Of a stretch of 64,000 nt of DNA, positions 1 to 8,529 are shown one piece after another. Where the stretch lies: the NCBI GenBank assembly GCA_035547915.1, contig DASZTS010000023.1, positions 62,001 through 126,000 on the forward strand, written 5' to 3'. This stretch comes from DASSFG01 sp035547915 (GTDB taxonomy: Bacteria; Planctomycetota; Planctomycetia; Pirellulales; JAICIG01). The notes beneath the pieces are model-generated. The model was not told where the DNA came from. It did no database searches and was given only the letters and a program-made list of their open reading frames with translations. Position 1 is the first letter of the stretch. Every line of letters begins with the position of its first letter. Both the position numbers and the translations under genes were made by a program.

Positions 1-1
1 C

Positions 2-232
2 ATGTCGAATGATTTCGAGTGGCTTTATAAAACCATCGTCGCCACCGGTAATCATATTGGGGTCTGGGTCAACGGCCAGCAAGTGACGGACTGGACCGAC
101 AACCGGGCACCGAACGAGAACCCGCGCAAGGGGCTACGCACGGAACCAGGGACGATCATCATCCAGGGCCACGACCCCACCACCGACATCTCGTTCCGCA
201 ATCTGCGGGCGGCCGAGATGCCGAAACGATAG
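2..232 (+). CDS. C-terminal part of a DUF1080 (3-keto-disaccharide hydrolase type) protein
   Basis: Only the last 76 or so residues lie in the window; the reading frame is open to the left edge, so the true start is outside. The pattern of an aromatic-rich strand, NHIGVWVNGQQVTDW, then a GTIIIQGHDP strand and a final ISFRNLRAAEMP strand is the usual ending of the concanavalin-like DUF1080 fold. DUF1080 proteins are secreted sugar-active or sugar-binding proteins, very numerous in planctomycetes. The stop is 5 bases from the stop of the convergent minus-strand gene, so the two genes converge tail to tail. Substrate cannot be inferred from this fragment. Confidence 0.75.
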   Translation: MSNDFEWLYKTIVATGNHIGVWVNGQQVTDWTDNRAPNENPRKGLRTEPGTIIIQGHDPTTDISFRNLRAAEMPKR

Positions 233-237
233 GTCAG

Positions 238-1056
238 TTAGTGGGCAGCCGCATCGTGGTCACGGTCCTGCGCCAGTCGTCGGACGAGTGCCGAGAGTTC
301 GGCCAGTTCTTTGCGCAGCGAAGCAACATCGTCTCGCAACGAGGAAATCTCCGCATCTTTTTCTAGCGAAAGGAGCCGCTCGCCCTCTTGTCCGCCACGC
401 TCTTCTTCCGCGTCACGGTCTTCTTCCTCGTTGTCATCTTCATCGCGCTGGCGACCACGGCGGCCGGGGGGCGGTCCGTGCATTTCACCTTGCCGTCCAC
501 CTCCCATCAGAAACCGCATGGCCGCGGGATGGCCGCCGGGGAATTCATGGTGGAAAAAGATATGTACGTTGATCGTGTGCGGAGCGCCGTCATGCGGATG
601 CGGCCCAGGGCCGCCGGGTCCGGGACCCGGTCCGCCGGCATGTCCCGGTCCGCCAGGCTGGGGACCTGGACCTCGATGCGGGCCCTGATCGGGAAGCGGT
701 CCCGGCATACCTCCACGATGTCCAGGGCCGACGTCGCCATCCAAATGCCTGCGGTCTTCTTCGCGCCGATCATAACTCGGTCGCCGGCGCGGCGGCCGGC
801 GATCTTCGGGGGGCGGAGGATCGCGGTCGTCATCGTCTCTGACGGCCAACTCCAATTCGATTGCCTCCTTCGCCGAGCCTTCCAGCACCGATTGCACAAT
901 CCGCTCCAGTTCTTGCAATAGAACCGGTGAGAGCGATTCGGTCGCTCGGGGTTCCAGACTTGCCGACCGATCAGCCGAGGAGCGTTCAGGGCTTTCATCG
1001 GCGCGGCAGCAAGCGGCGCACACGAGCACGGCCACCACGGTCAAGAGACTGCGCAT
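238..1056 (-). CDS. exported Pro/Gly/His-rich protein with C-terminal coiled coil
   Basis: No known family recognised. The ATG at 1056 is chosen because AAGGA lies about 10 bases upstream and the protein then begins with a short signal peptide ending near CCRADES. The 272-residue product has an acidic N-terminal helix, an arginine/proline/aspartate segment, a long Gly-Pro-His low-complexity stretch, a HIFFHHEF segment, a highly charged Glu/Asp/Arg segment, and a C-terminal heptad-like helix (SSLRDDVASLRKELAEL). The His content could bind metal, but that is inference. A longer frame extends upstream to 1470; its extra sequence lacks any signal and is treated as non-coding. Confidence 0.6.
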   Translation of the reverse strand: MRSLLTVVAVLVCAACCRADESPERSSADRSASLEPRATESLSPVLLQELERIVQSVLEGSAKEAIELELAVRDDDDRDPPPPEDRRPPRRRPSYDRREEDRRHLDGDVGPGHRGGMPGPLPDQGPHRGPGPQPGGPGHAGGPGPGPGGPGPHPHDGAPHTINVHIFFHHEFPGGHPAAMRFLMGGGRQGEMHGPPPGRRGRQRDEDDNEEEDRDAEEERGGQEGERLLSLEKDAEISSLRDDVASLRKELAELSALVRRLAQDRDHDAAAH

Positions 1057-1469
1057 GTGATAGGTTTCCTTGGAACAAATGAGAATGAACCGCTCCCCGG
1101 AAATGGCCCCACACCGACCCGATCGGCCCGTATCCAGGCGACGCCGTTCTTGAGGACAAGCCAATGCGTAAGGGCGCGGAACAAATACCTGGGCCAACGC
1201 GCAGAACGCCGCCCGCCTTGCCGATGGGATCACCCGCTGGCATCGTAAGCCGCCCCTTCCGGCGGCGTCAAGCAAATATCCGCTAAAGGTTTCAGTCCCA
1301 TCGTCGCCCGCGAATGCGTGGCATGTGTCGCGTAGAAAGGCTCCGCGCTGGGAGCCGGGTTGCGAAGCGGCCCTACAACCGTTACCCTCGCCGACTTCCA
1401 GACTGCCGTATACTAAGAATACGGGGGCACGATCGCCCCCGCTTGCCCGCCCCCAACCCACCGACACCA
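1057..1469. other. divergent intergenic region, 413 bases
   Basis: The region lies between the minus-strand exported protein and the plus-strand M16 peptidase pair and should hold both promoters. On the plus strand a TATACT -10-like hexamer lies at 1409-1414 without a convincing -35. It is followed by a GC hairpin, CGGGGGC at 1422-1428 and GCCCCCG at 1435-1441, inside the presumed leader. No protein-like frame or RNA gene is apparent. Confidence 0.4.
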
Positions 1470-2705
1470 ATGATCCTATCGCACGTCTATCCCAATGGGT
1501 TGGTGTTGTTGGCCGAAACGATCGCGTCGGTCGAGTCGGTCGCTTTCACCTTCCGCATTCCCGCGGGCACGGCGGTGGAACCTCGGGCGAAAGGCGGACT
1601 CGCGGGGATGACTTGCGAGATGATCCTGCGGGGAGCCGGGCCGCGCGACAACCGCAAGTTCGTCAACGATCTCGATAACCTGGGTGTCGAACGGGGCGAG
1701 AATGTCGGTGACGCGCATGTGGTCTTCCGCGGTGCGACGCTCGCTCGCAATCTCTTTCCGGCCTTGGAGATCTATGCCGACATCCTGCGCCGACCGCATC
1801 TACCCGACGACCAACTCGAACCGTGTCGGTTAGTAGCGTTGCAGGAACTCGCGGCGGTCGAAGACGAGCCTGGCCACAAGGTGATGCTCGAACTGCGGCG
1901 CCGGCACTTTCCCGATCCCTGGGGCCGCCCGAGCCAGGGTGAGCAGGCCGCGCTGGAGTCGATGACGCTGGGCGACGTCAAGGATTACTTCCGGCAGGTC
2001 TATCGGCCGAACGGGGCCATCTTGGGAGTGGCCGGCCGCGTCGACTGGGAGAAGTTGAAAGACGACGTCGGCCGCTTGTTGGGCGACTGGCCCAAGCTCG
2101 ACGAACCAATCGTCGAAGAGCGGGCGCTGCCGAAACCGAGCGAACACCTGCACCACGAGTCGAACCAGACGCAGATCGGCCTGGCCTATCCGAGCGTCGC
2201 CTATCGCGATCCGGCTTACTACGTCGCGGCCGCGGCCGTGGGCGTGCTGGGCGATGGCATGAGTTCGCGACTGTTCACCGAGGTGCGCGAGAAACGCGGA
2301 CTGTGCTACAGCGTCTATGCCTCGCACGGAACGCTCCTCGACCGGGGCAGTGTGTTCTGCTATGCCGGCACGAGTGCCGAACGGGCGCAAGAGACGCTCG
2401 ACGTGATGGTCCGGGAGATCCTCCGCCTGGCCGAGGGGATCGAGCCGGGCGAGTTGGAGCGGCTCAAGGCACGCATCAAGAGCAGCCTGATCATGCAGCA
2501 GGAATCGACCTCGGCCCGCAGCGCTCTGCTCACCCGCGATTGGTATTTCCTGGGTCGCGTGCGCACGCTCGACGAGGTCGAGGCCATCGTCGACGGCCTG
2601 TCAGCCGACGAGATCAATCGTTACCTGGCCGGTCATCGACCCGAGAATTTCACCATCGTCACGTTGGGGCCAAACGCCTTGGAGGTGCCAGTTGGAATTT
2701 CGTGA
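1470..2705 (+). CDS. M16B peptidase-like subunit lacking the zinc site
   Basis: The 411-residue product has the two-domain fold of M16B (pitrilysin/processing peptidase) proteins. In the position of the HxxEH zinc motif it reads MTCEM (residues 47-51), so both histidine ligands are replaced and it should not be catalytic. It does keep the C-terminal REKRGLCYSVYA motif, which in M16B heterodimers helps bind substrate. The ATG at 1470 is chosen because the family N-terminus (YPNGLVLL) begins there; the open frame upstream carries no conserved sequence. It overlaps the next gene by 14 bases, implying translational coupling. The pair resembles bacterial M16B heterodimers built from one inactive and one active subunit. 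Confidence 0.85.
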   Translation: MILSHVYPNGLVLLAETIASVESVAFTFRIPAGTAVEPRAKGGLAGMTCEMILRGAGPRDNRKFVNDLDNLGVERGENVGDAHVVFRGATLARNLFPALEIYADILRRPHLPDDQLEPCRLVALQELAAVEDEPGHKVMLELRRRHFPDPWGRPSQGEQAALESMTLGDVKDYFRQVYRPNGAILGVAGRVDWEKLKDDVGRLLGDWPKLDEPIVEERALPKPSEHLHHESNQTQIGLAYPSVAYRDPAYYVAAAAVGVLGDGMSSRLFTEVREKRGLCYSVYASHGTLLDRGSVFCYAGTSAERAQETLDVMVREILRLAEGIEPGELERLKARIKSSLIMQQESTSARSALLTRDWYFLGRVRTLDEVEAIVDGLSADEINRYLAGHRPENFTIVTLGPNALEVPVGIS

Positions 2706-3936
2706 GCACGTCTTGCCCAACGGGCTGGAAGTGGTGGCCGAGTGCAATCCGGAAGCTCGTTCCGTGGCGCTGGGGTTCTTCGTCAAGGCGGGGGCCTGTG
2801 ACGAATCGGACGACGTGGCGGGCGTGAGCCATTTCCTCGAGCACATGGTCTTCAAGGGTACGCCCCGGCGCACGGCCGACGAAGTGAACCGGCGGTTCGA
2901 CGAACTGGGGGCGCACTACAACGCCTTCACCAGCGAGGAAAAGACCGTTTATCACGCCGCTGTCTTGCCCGAGTACCAGCGGCCGGCCGTCGAATTATGG
3001 GCCGATATTCTGCGGCCTTCGTTGCGCGAGACCGACTTCGATACCGAGAAGAAGGTAATCATCGAAGAGATCAAGATGTATGCCGACCAGCCGCCCTACG
3101 GCGCCGACGACCGAGTACGGGCGACGCACTTCGGACGGCACCCATTGGGACGTAGCGTGCTCGGCACGGTTGAAAGCATCTCGCAGCTCGGCGTGAAGGC
3201 CATGCGCGAATACTTCGAACGGCGCTATAGCCCCGCCAACATCGCGCTCGTCGCGGCGGGCAAGGTCGACTTCGATGATCTCGTGGCGGCCGCCGCCGAC
3301 TATTGCGGCGATTGGCAGCGATTCGAAGCGCCGCGCAAGATCACGTCTGCACCGGCGCACTCCGGTTTCGAGTGCCTGCACAAAGAGAACAGCACGCAGG
3401 AATACTGTCTGCAACTCGCCAACGGACCTTCGGCGACCGACGAGGACCGCTACGCCGCCAAACTCCTGGCCACCATCATCGGCGACGACTCCGGAAGCCG
3501 CTTGTACTGGGACCTGGTCGATCCAGGTCTGGCGGAGCACGCGTCGTTGGGACATCACGATCACTTGGGCACGGGCCTGTTCGTCAGCTATCTCTGCTGC
3601 GACCCGGAATTCGCCGCGGAAAATCTGCGACGGCTGACCGACATTTATCATGTCGTTGAAAGCGAAGGGGTGACGGCCGCCGAACTGGAACAGGCGAAGA
3701 ACAAGATCAACTCGCGGGTCGTCCTGTCGAGCGAGCGGCCGCGCGGACGGCTCTTCAATCTTGGGGCGAACTGGACCTATCGGCACGAGTATCGTTCGGT
3801 GAAGGACGACCTGGATGCCATCGACCGCATCACACTGGCCGAGGTCAACGCGGTCCTGAAGAAATATCCGCTCTCGGTGAGCACGACCGTCGCGATCGGG
3901 CCGTTGGCGGAACTGTCGTTGAACGGCGACGGATAA
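2692..3936 (+). CDS. M16B zinc metallopeptidase, catalytic subunit
   Basis: The 414-residue protein carries the inverted zinc motif HFLEH at residues 47-51 and a downstream glutamate pair (EEIKMY, about residues 125-126) that supplies the third ligand. It lacks the REKRGLCY-type motif in its C-terminal half, where the partner subunit has it, so the active site is probably completed across the heterodimer. The start is a TTG at 2692 with a GGAGGT Shine-Dalgarno at 2681-2686 inside the end of the previous gene. Family members degrade short peptides; the natural substrate here is unknown. Confidence 0.9.
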   Translation: MEFREHVLPNGLEVVAECNPEARSVALGFFVKAGACDESDDVAGVSHFLEHMVFKGTPRRTADEVNRRFDELGAHYNAFTSEEKTVYHAAVLPEYQRPAVELWADILRPSLRETDFDTEKKVIIEEIKMYADQPPYGADDRVRATHFGRHPLGRSVLGTVESISQLGVKAMREYFERRYSPANIALVAAGKVDFDDLVAAAADYCGDWQRFEAPRKITSAPAHSGFECLHKENSTQEYCLQLANGPSATDEDRYAAKLLATIIGDDSGSRLYWDLVDPGLAEHASLGHHDHLGTGLFVSYLCCDPEFAAENLRRLTDIYHVVESEGVTAAELEQAKNKINSRVVLSSERPRGRLFNLGANWTYRHEYRSVKDDLDAIDRITLAEVNAVLKKYPLSVSTTVAIGPLAELSLNGDG

Positions 3937-3953
3937 TCAGGTCTCCGCGTTCG

Positions 3954-4970
3954 TCAGGGCTTGGGAGGCAGCACGTCGCAGATCAACATGCGATGGTCGG
4001 AGTGCTCGGTCTTCGAGCAGTAGACGCCGGTCGCGTGCAACTGCGACGAAAGCCAGATCTGATCGATGCGCAAGAAGGGCGCGGAATTGATGATGCTGTT
4101 TCCCCAGCCGCGGCCCGCTTCGCCGAACGCGTCGTGAAGAGGCCGTAACTCATCGAACACCGCGTCGCGCGGTGGGGCGTTGAAATCGCCGCCGACGATC
4201 AGAGGAAAGTCGGAGGAAGCAGGTTCGATCGCGGCGACGATGGCTTCTAACTGTTTTCGCCGTCGGCGGCGGTTGGCCGCTTGCTCCCGCCAACAATCGG
4301 GCGACCAGAGATCGACGCGCACCAGCGGTGGTTCCAGCCGTAAACTGACAACCTCGACCTCGATCTTGTCGGCAATCTTGATACGTGCCCGCACGGCGTT
4401 GCTGACTACGCTTGTAGGAATAGACAACGGAGTGATCTCTCCTCGGGCCACCAGCGACGCATCGACGCCGGATAACACGTGCCCCTCGTCGCCAAACAAT
4501 TCGTGCGCCAGCGACGCAAGCGGTTCGCGACCTGGCGATTCTTGAACCAGCACGATATCGGGCTGCATTTCCACGATCTCGCGAACCGCGGCGCTGCTTC
4601 CCGCGCAATTGAGCGATACGATTCGAACAGTTCGGTCGGAGGCGCCGCCGGGCCACCACAGCAAGCTGGTTGGATGGTCAGCAAAAGCGAACAGGACCAC
4701 GCACCAGGCCGATGCCACAGCGACCGTCGCGCGTCGTCCCGCACAGCTTCGTGCGGTGGCAATGATGGTTAAACCACCTAGCACCCAGACCCAGATCGGA
4801 AATACGGTCACGGCGGCCCAGGCATCAAGCCGCCACGTGTAACACGCAGCAATCGCCGCGCACCACAAGACCGAGCCACCCAATACAACTCGGCCCAAAT
4901 ACTTACACCGAGCGGATTTTTCCGTGGAGGGTCTCCATAGGCTGCCCAAAACCGAGCGGAGCATCGCCAT
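3954..4970 (-). CDS. endonuclease/exonuclease/phosphatase (EEP) family membrane protein
   Basis: Two or three hydrophobic N-terminal segments are followed by an EEP domain. Visible motifs are RIVSLNCAG (first metal-site Asn), DIVLVQES (metal-binding Glu), GGDFNAPP (catalytic Asp-Asn) and SDHRMLI (C-terminal catalytic His). Such proteins hydrolyse phosphodiester or phosphate bonds in nucleic acids, phospholipids or inositides; the substrate is not predictable here. The ATG at 4970 is preferred over the upstream TTG at 4994 because GAGG lies 6 bases before it. It is convergent with the M16 operon, with 17 bases between stops. Confidence 0.8.
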   Translation of the reverse strand: MAMLRSVLGSLWRPSTEKSARCKYLGRVVLGGSVLWCAAIAACYTWRLDAWAAVTVFPIWVWVLGGLTIIATARSCAGRRATVAVASAWCVVLFAFADHPTSLLWWPGGASDRTVRIVSLNCAGSSAAVREIVEMQPDIVLVQESPGREPLASLAHELFGDEGHVLSGVDASLVARGEITPLSIPTSVVSNAVRARIKIADKIEVEVVSLRLEPPLVRVDLWSPDCWREQAANRRRRRKQLEAIVAAIEPASSDFPLIVGGDFNAPPRDAVFDELRPLHDAFGEAGRGWGNSIINSAPFLRIDQIWLSSQLHATGVYCSKTEHSDHRMLICDVLPPKP

Positions 4971-5130
4971 CGAATCCTCAACTATTTGAAGCAACGCTGT
5001 TTGCCAACTACTCCTCGACCTCGCATTGGTCTTCTTTTACATTGGTTGCGTCAGCCGCGGCGCGGGATCAGAGGTCCTTCGCTCGACCGTCGACAAGCGT
5101 CTGCATGGAATCCTGAATCGGGCCGTTCAC

Positions 5131-6450
5131 ATGGTTGACTCGCGTGGTGTCCATCGTCCTTGCCTCAGCCGTCGTAGCTTCCTGGCCGCCGCGGCCGTTG
5201 GCGCCTCTGCCTGGCCGTCGGTTGGTGTTTCAGACAGCGACAGCGGGCCGCCCGTTACGGGCACGGCGAACCCCGACCTAGTGTCCTTCGACCGGCTGAT
5301 GCGAAGTTTTGTGAGGCAACACCGTGTGCCGGGGGCCGCGTTGGCTGTCACGCGGCACGGAAAGTTAGTCTACGCGAGGGGATTCGGTTTCGCCGACCGC
5401 GAGGCCAAGGAACACGTCGAGCCCACGGCGTTGTTTCGCATCGCCAGCGTCTCCAAGCCGATCACAGCCGTGGCCGTGATGCAACTCGTCGAGCAAGGCC
5501 GTCTGGGGCTCGAAGACAAAGTGGTCGAGCGGATGCAGCTCACTCCGCATGTCAGCCCCGGCATGGAGCCGGACAAGCGGTGGCAGCAGATCACGATTCG
5601 CCAGTGCCTGCAACATACGGGAGGCTGGGACCGCGACAAATCGGGCGATCCGATTGGCCGGGCGCGAGAGATCGCGGAGGCGGTGGGGGTAGCGTCGCCG
5701 GCGAGGCCGGTCGATATCGTGCGGTTCATGATGGGGCAACCGCTCGACTTCGATCCGGGTTCACAGTACGCATACTCGAACCTCGGCTACCTGGTGCTGG
5801 GCCGCATCATCGAGAAGTTGACCGGCGAGCACTACGAACCCTTTGTCAAGAAGAAGGTGCTCGCGCCGTTGGGGATCAAGGCCGCGCGGCTCGGACGGGC
5901 GCGGTTGGAAGATCGCGTCATAGGTGAAGTCAAATATGTCGACTCCGAGAAGCGAACCGGCGATTCGCTGTATGCGCCGCACGCGCAGGTGCCCATCCAA
6001 TACGGTGCCGAAAACATCGAGGGATACGAGGCCCACGGTGGCTGGATCGCCTCGGCGGTGGAACTGGTCCGCTTTGCATCGGCGCTCGATGGGGCCAAGC
6101 TGCTGAAGCCGGCGACGATTGCCGAGATGTTCGCCCGGCCGTCGGGTGCCCCTGGCGACGAAGCCGACGGCAAGCCCAAAGACGCCTATTATGGCTGCGG
6201 ATGGAGCGTACGACCCATCAAGGGCGCGAAAGGCAAGTCCAATCAGTGGCACACCGGCTTCATCGCCGCCAGCGAAGCGATTCTCGTGCGTCGTTGGGAT
6301 GGGCTGAGTTGGGCGGTCCTCTTCAATACCTCATCGACACCTGGTGGGAAGGAACGGCTGGCGGGTTTGATCGACGGTCGCGTCCACGAGGCGGCGGACG
6401 AGGTGAAACGCTGGCCCGCGGACGACCAGTTCAAAAGACTCTTGACCTGA
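5131..6450 (+). CDS. Tat-exported serine hydrolase (class C beta-lactamase / esterase family)
   Basis: The N-terminus carries a twin-arginine signal (SRRSFLAAAAVGASA). The mature part shows the SxxK nucleophile motif SVSK at residues 106-109 and the YxN motif YSN at 215-217 of the class C beta-lactamase/DD-peptidase-like family. Members hydrolyse esters, amides or cell-wall peptides and rarely act as true resistance beta-lactamases, so the substrate is left open. The start at 5131 puts the Tat motif about 20 residues in; an upstream in-frame start at 5026 would displace it. Shine-Dalgarno is weak. The next gene follows after 76 bases on the same strand. Confidence 0.88.
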   Translation: MVDSRGVHRPCLSRRSFLAAAAVGASAWPSVGVSDSDSGPPVTGTANPDLVSFDRLMRSFVRQHRVPGAALAVTRHGKLVYARGFGFADREAKEHVEPTALFRIASVSKPITAVAVMQLVEQGRLGLEDKVVERMQLTPHVSPGMEPDKRWQQITIRQCLQHTGGWDRDKSGDPIGRAREIAEAVGVASPARPVDIVRFMMGQPLDFDPGSQYAYSNLGYLVLGRIIEKLTGEHYEPFVKKKVLAPLGIKAARLGRARLEDRVIGEVKYVDSEKRTGDSLYAPHAQVPIQYGAENIEGYEAHGGWIASAVELVRFASALDGAKLLKPATIAEMFARPSGAPGDEADGKPKDAYYGCGWSVRPIKGAKGKSNQWHTGFIAASEAILVRRWDGLSWAVLFNTSSTPGGKERLAGLIDGRVHEAADEVKRWPADDQFKRLLT

Positions 6451-6526
6451 ACCGCGCGGGCAATCACAACTGCAAAGGGCGCCTGAGCAAGAAGCGTCTT
6501 TCCCGATCGAACACAAGGAGCAACGT

Positions 6527-7891
6527 ATGGCCCGCCGTACCCATCGCCGTCGGTTTTTGCAAAGCGTCTCACTAGCGGGCGTGGGTTATTGGATGGCCGG
6601 CCGGCAAAACTTGGCCGCCGCCGATTCGCCCAACGAGCAAATCAACATTGCCTGCATCGGCGTCGGCGGGAAGGGATCGAGCGACACCGACCAAGCGGGC
6701 AACTACGGCAACATCGTGGCGCTATGCGACATCGATGATGAACGACTGGGCTCCAAGGCCGCAAAGTTCCCCAAGGCGAAGAAGTACAACGACTATCGCA
6801 AGCTGCTCGACGAGATGCACGCGCAGATCGACGCCGTGGTCGTCAGTACGCCCGATCATACGCACGCCCCGGCGGCCGTCCGCGCCATGCGGCTCGGCAA
6901 GCACGTTTATTGCCAGAAACCGCTGACGCACTCGGTGGCCGAAGCGCGGCTGATGCGCGACACGGCCAGAAAATACAAAGTGGCCACGCAGATGGGGAAT
7001 CAGGGTACGGCCGATGCCGGCTTGCGGCGGGGCGTCGAAATCGTTCGTTCGGGCGCCTTGGGGCCGGTGCGCGAGGTACACGTCTGGACAAACCGGCCGT
7101 TCAAGTATTGGAAACAGGCCCCCGACCTCGTAGCCCGGCCCACGGAAACGCCGCCCGTCCCTGCACATGTGCATTGGGACTTGTTTCTCGGGACTGCGCC
7201 GGAACGGCCGTATCACCGGGTCTACCATCCGCACGACTGGCGCGGCTGGTGGGATTTCGGCACCGGCTCGCTCGGCGACATGGCGTGCCACACCACCAAT
7301 CTGCCCTTCATGGCCTTGCAATTGGGCTATCCGACGCGCGTCTCGGCCACGAGCGGCGCGATCAATTCGGAGACCTATCCGGCCTGGGCCACGATCACCT
7401 ACGAGTTCCCCGCTCGTGGAGACCTGCCGCCGGTCAAGCTCACCTGGTATGAAGGCGCCCGCGACGGTGAGCGCAACCTGCCACGCCCCGATCTGCTGAT
7501 GGGTGAAACGCCATCGTCGAGCGGCGCGCTGCTGGTCGGTGAGCGCGGAGCCATGTTTTCGCCCAACGATTACGGCGCCGAGCAGAAGTTGCTGCCGGTG
7601 AAACAATTCGAGGGGTATCAACCGCCCGAACCTACCCTACCTCGCACCGACTTCGGCCGAGGTACCGACGACAGCCAGAAGGGCGAATGGGTACAGGCCA
7701 TGCGCGGCGGTCGGCCCGCCTTGAGCAATTTCGAGTACGCCGCCGTGCTTACGGAAACCATGCTCTTGGGCAACGTGGCCGTCCGTGTGGGCAAGCCGTT
7801 GGAATACGACGCCGAGAACGTGCGCGTAACCAACTGTCCCGAAGCGGCTGCGTTCATCAGCCCAGCATATCGCAAGGGCTGGGAGATCTGA
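6527..7891 (+). CDS. Tat-exported Gfo/Idh/MocA-family oxidoreductase
   Basis: AAGGAG at 6514-6519 fixes the ATG at 6527. The 454-residue protein begins with a Tat signal (RRTHRRRFLQSVSLAG), followed by an N-terminal Rossmann domain (NIACIGVGGKGSSD), the conserved HVYCQKPL segment with the family's catalytic-site lysine, and a C-terminal alpha/beta domain with DFGTGSLGDMACH typical of planctomycete secreted members. The family oxidises or rearranges sugars and cyclitols with tightly held NAD(P). Large paralogous sets are a planctomycete hallmark. Substrate unknown. It may be co-transcribed with the serine hydrolase upstream. Confidence 0.93.
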   Translation: MARRTHRRRFLQSVSLAGVGYWMAGRQNLAAADSPNEQINIACIGVGGKGSSDTDQAGNYGNIVALCDIDDERLGSKAAKFPKAKKYNDYRKLLDEMHAQIDAVVVSTPDHTHAPAAVRAMRLGKHVYCQKPLTHSVAEARLMRDTARKYKVATQMGNQGTADAGLRRGVEIVRSGALGPVREVHVWTNRPFKYWKQAPDLVARPTETPPVPAHVHWDLFLGTAPERPYHRVYHPHDWRGWWDFGTGSLGDMACHTTNLPFMALQLGYPTRVSATSGAINSETYPAWATITYEFPARGDLPPVKLTWYEGARDGERNLPRPDLLMGETPSSSGALLVGERGAMFSPNDYGAEQKLLPVKQFEGYQPPEPTLPRTDFGRGTDDSQKGEWVQAMRGGRPALSNFEYAAVLTETMLLGNVAVRVGKPLEYDAENVRVTNCPEAAAFISPAYRKGWEI

Positions 7892-8113
7892 CATTGGTCG
7901 AGGCTGGGCTCGTGGGGCGAGCCAAATAGGGCCGCGGCGCGCGTAAATTGCCCGAAAAGCGGTGCGGGCGCAATAGCGGACCGTTAGCCTAACCGCTATA
8001 TTGGGGACGCTCGGCTGGGAGCCAATGGTTGGGGGCGATGGCGCTGGGCTCCGAAACCAATGGCCCAATACGCCATTGAGCTATCGCTTATCGCATCTGC
8101 ACCGAGGACGATT

Positions 8114-8416
8114 ATGGCCCGTAAGATCTTAAATCGCAAAGAATTGCGTCGTGCAGGAGAGGCGGCGGAGAGCACGGGGGGCGCGGCCAAGGGCGCAGAA
8201 GAGAAGAAAGCGGCTCCTAAGCGAAAGACACGTGCGAAGACGCCCAAGGAAGTTCGCCTGAAGGCATTTTGGGGCGTCTTTAACCAGTCGATGAAACGGG
8301 TTGCGCTGTACGAGTATAGCGAGCGCAAGCAAGCCGACAAAAAGGCCCAGGAATTGACGGCCTCGCAGAAGACGCCGCACTTTGTCCAGCCGGTCAAAGA
8401 AGTCATCACCGAGTAA
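8114..8416 (+). CDS. small lysine-rich conserved-type protein, function unknown
   Basis: The 100-residue product starts MARKILNRKELR and has a basic, alanine-rich first half (KRKTRAKTPKE) followed by a more ordered helix-strand part (FWGVFNQSMKRVALYEYSER). GAGGA at 8104-8108 selects this ATG over the one 54 bases upstream. There is no signal peptide or membrane segment. The basic character suggests nucleic-acid or ribosome association, but no family is recognised and that is only inference. Confidence 0.65.
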   Translation: MARKILNRKELRRAGEAAESTGGAAKGAEEKKAAPKRKTRAKTPKEVRLKAFWGVFNQSMKRVALYEYSERKQADKKAQELTASQKTPHFVQPVKEVITE

Positions 8417-8529
8417 ATCACTCCGCCTAGCCCACCGCGCTCGGCAGGCGATTACCCGTGTAGGCTGTGTGCGGACGGGCCTGTGCGCCAGACGCGACAT
8501 GCCAGCGAGAGGCGTGTTACAATCGGCGC

